Shown here: piece after piece, positions 28,924 through 34,084 of the stretch | Position numbering within the stretch: the first letter of the stretch is position 1 | Layout: the number at the start of each line of letters is the position of its first letter | IMG/VR virus record: IMGVR_UViG_3300017917_003792 | Span: 1-34,084 of that record | Strand: one strand, 5' to 3' | DNA: 34,084 bases | Origin: a virus | Made by a program: the position numbers and the translations under genes | Notes under the pieces: generated by a model | Told to the model about the DNA's origin: nothing | Database searches by the model: none | The model's input: only the letters and a program-made list of their open reading frames with translations

Positions 28924-29877
28924 ATGGCATTTAACGTTTCTGCATTGGCAGATTACACAGAACAAAACGAAGCATTACTTGTAACTTCAAGTGTGCTTGG
29001 TGCTAAAACTGCATCTTTGATTAAGAGTGCAGGTAACGTGATGGTAGGTGTTAAATCATCTGAAACCATCAATATTATGGATACTGATGCAATTTTCCAA
29101 AGCGGTTCAAGCTGTGGATTTACTGCATCTGGTTCAACAACTTTCACACAAAGAACTGTGACTGTTGGTAAAATTAAAGTTAATGAAGCTCTTTGCCCTA
29201 AAGATTTGGAAGCAAAGTATCTTCAAAAAGCATTGCCTACAGGTTCAATGTATGACAGCATTCCATTCGAACAAGAGTTTTCTGAAAAGAAAGCTAAGAG
29301 AATTGCTGCTCAACTTGAAACTGCTATTTGGCAAGGTGACACAGATTCAGTTAACGTAAACCTAAATAAATTTGATGGTTTGGTTAAGTTGATCGGTGCT
29401 GCATCTGGTGTTGTTGCTGCGAATGCATCAACTTACATTTCTGGTGCTCCTTTGTCAAGCATTACTGCTGCTAACGTAATTAGCATTTTTGATGGTATCT
29501 ACAAAGCAATCCCTGCTCAAGTTGTAGCTGCTGATGATATGACTATCTTCTGCGGTCAGGATTTGTTCAGAACTTACACAATTGCATTGAAAAACGAAAA
29601 TATGTTCCACTACACAGTTGATGCAAAGGCTGATAGTGAGTTCGTATTGCCGGGTACTTCAATAAAAGTTGTTGCTGTTGCAGGTTTGAATGGTACAAAC
29701 AAGGCATATGCTCTTAGATTGAGCAACTTGTTCTTGGGAACAGACCTTTTGAATGAAGAGGAAAAATTTGAAATCTTCTATGCAAAAGAAGCTGATCAAG
29801 TACGTTTCGTATCTGAGTTCAAAATGGGTGTGAACATTGCATTCCCAGATGAGATTGTGAAGTTTATCCTTGCATAA
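28924..29877 (+). CDS. Major capsid protein (HK97 fold)
   Basis: 317 aa. Position after protease and scaffold, the N-terminal helix (LADYTEQNEALLVTSSVLGAKTASLIK), the beta-rich core and the end FEIFYAKEADQVRFVSEFKMGVNIAFPDEIVKFIL identify it. Gly/Ser/Thr-rich composition and more regular codon use than its neighbours fit high expression. No separate N-terminal delta domain is fused; that function is taken by the scaffold gene. It is followed by a hairpin terminator. Confidence 0.8.
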   Translation: MAFNVSALADYTEQNEALLVTSSVLGAKTASLIKSAGNVMVGVKSSETINIMDTDAIFQSGSSCGFTASGSTTFTQRTVTVGKIKVNEALCPKDLEAKYLQKALPTGSMYDSIPFEQEFSEKKAKRIAAQLETAIWQGDTDSVNVNLNKFDGLVKLIGAASGVVAANASTYISGAPLSSITAANVISIFDGIYKAIPAQVVAADDMTIFCGQDLFRTYTIALKNENMFHYTVDAKADSEFVLPGTSIKVVAVAGLNGTNKAYALRLSNLFLGTDLLNEEEKFEIFYAKEADQVRFVSEFKMGVNIAFPDEIVKFILA

Positions 29878-29882
29878 TTAAC

Positions 29883-29912
29883 AGGGCAGCCTAAAAACTG
29901 CCCTATTTTAAA
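29883..29912 (+). terminator. Terminator after the major capsid gene
   Basis: AGGGCAG (29883-29889) pairs with CTGCCCT (29898-29904), 7 bp, loop CCTAAAAA, followed by ATTTTAAA. The T-tract is short, so it may be partial, lowering transcription of downstream genes relative to the capsid gene. Confidence 0.65.
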
Positions 29913-29930
29913 TAAATAAAACTTAATCAA

Positions 29931-30452
29931 ATGGCTTGTGCTCTAACACAAGGTTACACATTAGATTGTAAAGATTCATTAGGTGGCATAGTTGAAGTTT
30001 ACTTCATGGCATCTCAAGATGTAGCATCTTATACTGTTTCAGGTGGTGTTATTACAGCACTCACCAAAGATGCAGGAAAAAGATTCTACAAATATGAGTT
30101 GGTAAAAGGTACATCAAATTTTGTTGAGAATATAAATGCATCTGTTGAAAACGGAACTATATTTTATCAACAAGAATTGACAGTTGTTTTGAATAAACTT
30201 CAAGTAAATACAAGAAATGAAATCTTGTTACTTGCTAAGAATCTTTTGGTCGCTGTAGCCAAAGATAACAATGATAAATATTGGTACTTAGGATTGACAA
30301 GAGGACTTGACATCACAGCAGGTTCATCTCAATCAGGTACTGCAGAAGGTGATAGAAGTGGTTATACACTTACTTTCACAGGAAAAGAACCACAACTTGC
30401 TCCTGAGGTAAGCTCTACAGTTGCAGGTCAACTTCAAACTGCAGGTTCATAA
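29931..30452 (+). CDS. Major tail tube protein
   Basis: 173 aa. MACALTQGYTLDCKDSLGGIVEVYFM, FYKYELVKGTSNFVENINASVENGTIFYQQELTVVLNKLQ and GRSGYTLTFTG-like strands form the usual tail tube pattern of Bacteroidota siphophages (ALTQGYTLDCKDS). It is the main subunit of the tail, which a short tape measure keeps short. A strong terminator follows. Confidence 0.75.
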   Translation: MACALTQGYTLDCKDSLGGIVEVYFMASQDVASYTVSGGVITALTKDAGKRFYKYELVKGTSNFVENINASVENGTIFYQQELTVVLNKLQVNTRNEILLLAKNLLVAVAKDNNDKYWYLGLTRGLDITAGSSQSGTAEGDRSGYTLTFTGKEPQLAPEVSSTVAGQLQTAGS

Positions 30453-30473
30453 TATATATAGATTCTAAGTCTT

Positions 30474-30508
30474 AATGCTCTACCTTTTTAGGTGGGGCAT
30501 TTTTTTTG
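30474..30508 (+). terminator. Strong terminator after the tail tube gene
   Basis: AATGCTCTACC (30474-30484) pairs with GGTGGGGCATT (30491-30501), 11 bp with two G-T pairs, loop TTTTTA, followed by T-tract to 30507. Confidence 0.9.
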
Positions 30509-30526
30509 TTAATATCCAACCTTTTC

Positions 30527-30537
30527 TGCATTTATAG
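30527..30537 (+). promoter_or_regulatory. TGCATTTATAG element before the connector gene
   Basis: TGCATTTATAG ends 3 bp before ATG 30541. TTTG at 30505-30508 stands 18 bp upstream of TGCATTTA, giving a promoter-like arrangement. Third member of the start-proximal element set. Confidence 0.5.
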
Positions 30538-30540
30538 TTG

Positions 30541-30915
30541 ATGATACAATTAACAAAGGGACAGACTCAGTATATATATTTAACTTTAACTGAGAAACAG
30601 TTATTGTCAGCTCCTAATTATTTGTTCATATTTACTAACAGGAGTTCAAATCTTGAGGTTAAATTTGTATTGCTTAATGCTGCAGATGTGAGTCAATATA
30701 AAGACAGATATAATAAATTTTCAATTGTCACAAATACTTATTTTGGCAGCAGCCTTAATGGTCAATGGACATATGATGTATATGAGCAGACAAGCACATC
30801 AAATACAAATCCTGCAGGATTAAATAAATTGGAAAGTGGAATAATGATGTTAAATCAGGCATCTACAGTATATACTGAGTATGCAACTACAGACACTTAT
30901 AAAATTAGAGAATGA
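30541..30915 (+). CDS. Conserved head-tail region protein
   Basis: 124 aa from ATG 30541. MIQLTKGQTQYIYLTLTEKQLLSAPNYLFIFTNRSSNLEVKFVLLNAADVSQYKDRYNKFSI and QWTYDVYEQTSTSNTNPAGLNKLESGIMML are the signature of a small beta-rich virion protein found next to the portal in many Bacteroidota phages. Exact place in the virion unknown. ATGA overlap with the portal gene. Confidence 0.7.
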   Translation: MIQLTKGQTQYIYLTLTEKQLLSAPNYLFIFTNRSSNLEVKFVLLNAADVSQYKDRYNKFSIVTNTYFGSSLNGQWTYDVYEQTSTSNTNPAGLNKLESGIMMLNQASTVYTEYATTDTYKIRE

Positions 30916-32720
30916 TAAGTAATCAGAACATAGGAAACTACGTTTTAGTACAATTTGCAGAGGCTAAACAACCTGAGTACAGGGAAAAGAAAGGTGAAGG
31001 TTATATGCAGTATGGGGATAGAAATGATTATCCAACATATCTGGTAGAACTTTTCAATAAGTCTGCAAAACACAATGCAATTGTAAGAAATAAAGTTCAC
31101 TACATTATCGGAAACGGATGGGTAGGAAGTGAGCAAAGTCAGCCTTTCATTGACAGTCCAAACAGGAGTGAAAGTCTGGATGATCTTTCCAGAAAGGTAA
31201 GTTTAGATATGGAATTGTTTGGAGGTGCATATTTAGAGGTAATCTGGGGAATTGGGAAGGTTTCTGAAATTTGGCATTGTGATTATACTAAATTTAGAAC
31301 AAATAAAGATAATACTCAGTTCTGGTATAAAGAAGATTGGAAAGATAGTAAGGAAAAATATGAAGTTTATCCTGCCTTTAATCCTAAGAATCCACAAGGC
31401 AAACAAATCCTTTATTTAAAGGAATACAGACCAAATGGCGGTGTTTATTCCCTGCCTTCTTACTTTGGTGCTCTTAATTATATTGAGTCTGATATTGAGG
31501 TTTCTAAGCACGTTTTAGGCAATGCCAAAACAGGATTTAGTGCAAGTAAGTTGATTACCCTGCCTAATGGTGAGCCTTCACCTGAGGAGCAGAGAGTTGT
31601 ACACAATAAGTTTAAGAATACTTATACAGGTGCTGATGGTATAAAATATATGTTGGCATTTGTAAACGATGCATCCAGAAAACCAATAGTTGATGATTTG
31701 GGGCAGTCTGATTTGACAAAAGAAGATTTCAGCAGAGTTGATGAATTGATTCAGACTAATATTTTTAGCGGTCATCAGGTAACAACTCCATCAATTTTTG
31801 GTATTGCTCAACCGGGTAAATTGGGAACGAGGACTGAAATGAGAGATGGTTATGAAATCTTCAAAAATACTTACGTTAATGGTAAGCAAATGTTTTTGGA
31901 GGCTGCATTTAATATGTTATCAGGTTATGCAGGATATCCAGAAGATTTAAAACTCTTAGCAACTGAACCTGTAGGCATTGAATTTAGTGAGGCTACTATT
32001 GTACAAGTTGCACCAAAAGAGTGGATCATTGAGAAACTTGGCATTGATATGAGTAAATATCAGCAGCCTGAGCAACCTGTTGAGCAACCTGCACAAAATT
32101 TTGCTGATCAGTTTCAGGTGTTTTTCGAATTTGGTCAAGATAAAAGCGAATTTAATATCTGGAAAACCAAACATCTTTTTGGTGATGTTGAGTTGTTTGC
32201 TGATGTAACGCAATTACAATCTAATGTTTTGGATTTAATTGCTAAGGACAAAAGAATAACTCCAGAAGTTATTGCAGATACATTAAAAGAAGATATTGAT
32301 GCAGTAAAAAGAGTGATTGATTCTCTTAATAAAAAAGGCTTTTTAAATATTAAAGAGTCTGTAATTGGAGAGGGAATTGATTCAAATATAATTGTTGAAA
32401 GAACATTGACTGAGCCATTGTCTGAGATCGTAAAAAAAATCAGACCTGAAACAACAGAGTTTTTGATCAGATATTCTTACGAGTGGAAAAAAGGAATTCC
32501 TACAAATCAAAGAGATACAATTGCTCATCCTTCAAGAGAATTTTGTAAATATCTAATGGAGGCAAATAAAATGTATTCCAGAAGTGAGATTGAGCAAATG
32601 AGTGCGAGATTAGGATATTCTGTGTGGGATAGAAGGGGAGGTTGGTGGACACAGCCTAATGGCAGTCATTCACCATCTTGCAGACATGAATGGGTTTCTA
32701 ACATTGTAACAAGAAAATAA
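30912..32720 (+). CDS. Portal protein with C-terminal winged-helix and MuF-like extension
   Basis: 602 aa. Residues 1-380 are portal: YPTYLVELFNKSAKHNAIVRNKVHYIIGNGW, VSLDMELFGGAYLEVIWG, SEIWHCDYTKFR. About 433-480 form a winged helix (LDLIAKDKRITPEVIADTLKEDIDAVKRVIDSLNKKGFLNI). Residues 516-602 (FLIRYSYEWKKG, SREFCKYLMEANKMYSRSEIEQMSARLGYSVWDRRGGWWTQ, CRHEW) resemble the end of MuF-like minor capsid proteins. The combination is known in Bacteroidota phages. The dodecamer forms the DNA channel; the extension may hold DNA or injected proteins. Confidence 0.8.
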   Translation: MISNQNIGNYVLVQFAEAKQPEYREKKGEGYMQYGDRNDYPTYLVELFNKSAKHNAIVRNKVHYIIGNGWVGSEQSQPFIDSPNRSESLDDLSRKVSLDMELFGGAYLEVIWGIGKVSEIWHCDYTKFRTNKDNTQFWYKEDWKDSKEKYEVYPAFNPKNPQGKQILYLKEYRPNGGVYSLPSYFGALNYIESDIEVSKHVLGNAKTGFSASKLITLPNGEPSPEEQRVVHNKFKNTYTGADGIKYMLAFVNDASRKPIVDDLGQSDLTKEDFSRVDELIQTNIFSGHQVTTPSIFGIAQPGKLGTRTEMRDGYEIFKNTYVNGKQMFLEAAFNMLSGYAGYPEDLKLLATEPVGIEFSEATIVQVAPKEWIIEKLGIDMSKYQQPEQPVEQPAQNFADQFQVFFEFGQDKSEFNIWKTKHLFGDVELFADVTQLQSNVLDLIAKDKRITPEVIADTLKEDIDAVKRVIDSLNKKGFLNIKESVIGEGIDSNIIVERTLTEPLSEIVKKIRPETTEFLIRYSYEWKKGIPTNQRDTIAHPSREFCKYLMEANKMYSRSEIEQMSARLGYSVWDRRGGWWTQPNGSHSPSCRHEWVSNIVTRK

Positions 32721-32721
32721 A

Positions 32722-33324
32722 ATGAGTTTAAACATACTTTTTATATCGGTTGATACGATCAAAGACAGAACAGGACTGCATAACAATGTAGATGAAAAAT
32801 TAATCCTTCCAGAAATCAAAGCTGCTCAGGATATTTACATACTACCTGCACTTGGCTCTGGGCTTTATAATAGATTACAGGAAGGCATACAAAACAACAA
32901 TCTCACTCAGCAGGAAATAACCCTGATTAATGATTACATTGTTGATACACTTGTAAACTTTGTACTTAGTGAATTACCACAGGGATTGAGCTTCCAATAC
33001 TATAACAAAGGGCTGCTTAGAAAGACAGGTGAGAATTTTGAATCACCTTCTATGCAGGACATGATTGATGTTGCAAACAGATATAAAGGCAGAGCAGAAT
33101 ATTATAAACAAAGATTGATAAAGTATTTGAAAGAACAATCATCAAAAGGAAACTTTCCTCTTTACCTCAATCCCGGTTCTGGTATTGATGTTGTAAGACC
33201 TGAGCATGATGGTTATAATTCAACTATTTATCTTGGTGATGATACCTGCTGCGGAGGGAAAAAATATTATAAAGATTTTAAATACATATATCAGGGCGAT
33301 AATCCACCATGCTGTTATGAGTAA
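32722..33324 (+). CDS. Head-tail connector protein
   Basis: 200 aa, start 1 bp after the portal stop. LFISVDTIKDRTGLHNNVDEKLILPEIKAAQDIYILPALGSGLYNRLQEGI and LINDYIVDTLVNFVLSELPQGLSFQYYNKGLL form a mostly helical adaptor fold found after the portal gene in these phages. The C-terminal DDTCCGGKKYY and PPCCYE hold two Cys pairs that may bind metal. It connects portal to tail. Confidence 0.7.
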   Translation: MSLNILFISVDTIKDRTGLHNNVDEKLILPEIKAAQDIYILPALGSGLYNRLQEGIQNNNLTQQEITLINDYIVDTLVNFVLSELPQGLSFQYYNKGLLRKTGENFESPSMQDMIDVANRYKGRAEYYKQRLIKYLKEQSSKGNFPLYLNPGSGIDVVRPEHDGYNSTIYLGDDTCCGGKKYYKDFKYIYQGDNPPCCYE

Positions 33325-33448
33325 ACAAGCAAACTTAAAAAACCAAAAGAAATTGCAGATTTATCTGAAGAAACATGGCAACAACACTAACACTAAACCA
33401 AACGATAAAGGCTCTGACAGATTACGGAAACAACCACGCACAAATTAA
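33317..33448 (+). CDS. Possible 43-aa basic protein
   Basis: ATGA-type overlap with the connector stop. MSKQANLKNQKKLQIYLKKHG is a plausible basic helix. After that the frame overlaps the next gene by 74 bp and becomes low complexity (NNTNTKPNDKG). It fills the only gap here (50 bp), so it may be real, but it could also be accidental. Confidence 0.35.
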   Translation: MSKQANLKNQKKLQIYLKKHGNNTNTKPNDKGSDRLRKQPRTN

Positions 33449-33812
33449 CTTTGTTTATTTTGGTGAGGTTTATAATCGTTTGAGTCAAGAAGATGTGACA
33501 TATCCTGCCATGTTTATAACTCTCGAAAGTTCAAACATTCTTGCAAAGCAAATTGAGTTCAGATTCAGTCTTTATTTTATGGACAGGCAATTGCAGGAAA
33601 CAGAAGGTCAGGAGGTATTATCTGATATGACTCAGGTTTGCGGTGATATTATTGCCCAATTAAGAAATAACTCAAACATTTGGGATGCTCCTGATAATAT
33701 TCCTTTGGAATATTTTGTTGAGGGTGATCCAGATTATTTGGCAGGTGTTAGAGCTGATGTTACTTTAACTTTACCATTAATTAATGACAGATGTCAAGTC
33801 CCAACTAAATAA
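33375..33812 (+). CDS. Tail terminator / head-tail joining protein
   Basis: 145 aa. LNQTIKALTDYGNNHAQINFVYFGEVYNRLSQEDVTYPAMFITLESSNI, FRFSLYFMDRQLQETEGQEVLSDMTQVCGDIIAQL and VRADVTLTLPLINDRCQVP follow the alpha/beta pattern of Bacteroidota phage tail terminator-like proteins, located between connector and fibre genes. It ends 2 bp before the fibre ATG. Confidence 0.65.
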   Translation: MATTLTLNQTIKALTDYGNNHAQINFVYFGEVYNRLSQEDVTYPAMFITLESSNILAKQIEFRFSLYFMDRQLQETEGQEVLSDMTQVCGDIIAQLRNNSNIWDAPDNIPLEYFVEGDPDYLAGVRADVTLTLPLINDRCQVPTK

Positions 33813-33814
33813 CT

Positions 33815-34084
33815 ATGGAGTCTAAAAAAATAAATCAGTTAGCGACAAATGTAAATCCACAAACAAGTGATTTAACTACCATTGGTGATCCAATCACAGG
33901 TCAGTTAAAGAAAATCACATGGTTGCAGGTTGCTCATTTAATTGGTGCTCAGGCATCAGTTACATTGCAGCAGGTTACAGATAACGGAAATACAACAACT
34001 GATCCAATAACTACAGGCGGTTTAACTTTAACGAATATAGGAACAGGAGTTGTTAGATCAACAAATGGTGAGGTTGTAGGTACT
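33815..34084 (+). CDS. Tail fibre, N-terminal 90 codons (continues at 1)
   Basis: Start ATG 33815; MESKKINQLATNVNPQTSDLTTIGDPITGQLKKITWLQVAHLIG is the virion-attachment segment common to Bacteroidota fibre proteins (KINQL...ATGDPATGQLKKITW-like). The last 97 bases duplicate 1-97, and the frame continues into 98-3871, giving 1347 aa in the circular genome. Confidence 0.9.
   Translation, partial: MESKKINQLATNVNPQTSDLTTIGDPITGQLKKITWLQVAHLIGAQASVTLQQVTDNGNTTTDPITTGGLTLTNIGTGVVRSTNGEVVGT
33988..34084. repeat. Terminal direct repeat, copy 2
   Basis: Identical to 1-97; it closes the circle of 33,987 bp. Confidence 0.95.

Noticed and set aside
31578-32213. Minus-strand frames in the portal gene
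   Set aside because: Antisense shadows with no supporting signals.

Overview
The window is the complete genome of a small tailed phage of a Bacteroidota host, seen as a circular contig opened inside a tail-fibre gene. The first 97 bases are repeated exactly at the end (1-97 = 33988-34084), so the unique length is 33,987 bp and one gene runs across the join. Three things point to the host: strongly AT-rich DNA, promoters of the Bacteroidota type (-33 TTTG, about 19 bp, -7 TAnnTTTG), and starts without Shine-Dalgarno sequences. Most proteins belong to families I know from Bacteroidota siphophages. I see no integrase, DNA polymerase, helicase, tRNA or CRISPR array.

Layout. 33815 to 3871 (across the join): tail fibre. 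3873-5079: a small tail-associated gene, a helical protein and a candidate unimolecular spanin, ending in a terminator. 5101-5315: a regulatory region full of inverted repeats with the main early promoter. 5335-9415: recombination and replication, with an Erf/Sak-like annealing protein, a tiny SSB-like protein, a stand-alone DnaA domain IV, a structured RNA with complementary hairpin loops, a replisome organizer gene with phased iterons inside it, a probable loader-type partner, a zinc ribbon and a VRR-NUC nuclease. 9394-15106: a sigma-like factor, small membrane proteins, a glycosyltransferase, a HAD fusion, holin-like proteins, an M15 endolysin, a 3'-5' exonuclease, a metallopeptidase-like protein, an HNH nuclease and a methyltransferase. 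15108-16744: terminase. 16763-18934: three small accessory units, each with its own promoter, including an XRE regulator. 18934-25526: tail chaperone with a predicted -1 frameshift, tail completion, tail tip proteins and tape measure. 25562-27016: head protease fused to a zeta-toxin-like kinase. 27017-28176: a four-gene minus-strand island. 28333-33812: scaffold, major capsid, tail tube, portal and connectors.

How it works together (inference). Early transcription by host sigma probably starts at 5308-5335 and reads through replication, lysis and packaging genes with few gaps. The phage lacks its own replicative polymerase and helicase, so the DnaA-IV protein, the organizer and the next gene product probably recruit the host replisome to an origin inside the organizer gene, as in lambda O. 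The sigma-like protein may drive structural genes; three of these are preceded by a shared CATTTATA element placed so close to the start that the mRNA would be leaderless. Several accessory genes on both strands share a promoter plus a nearly identical leader (AAAACCACTTATTATG).

The most unusual items are the two-hairpin RNA at 7629-7704 whose 6-nt loops are exact complements, the in-gene origin, the protease-zeta fusion, and the repeated promoter/leader cassette.
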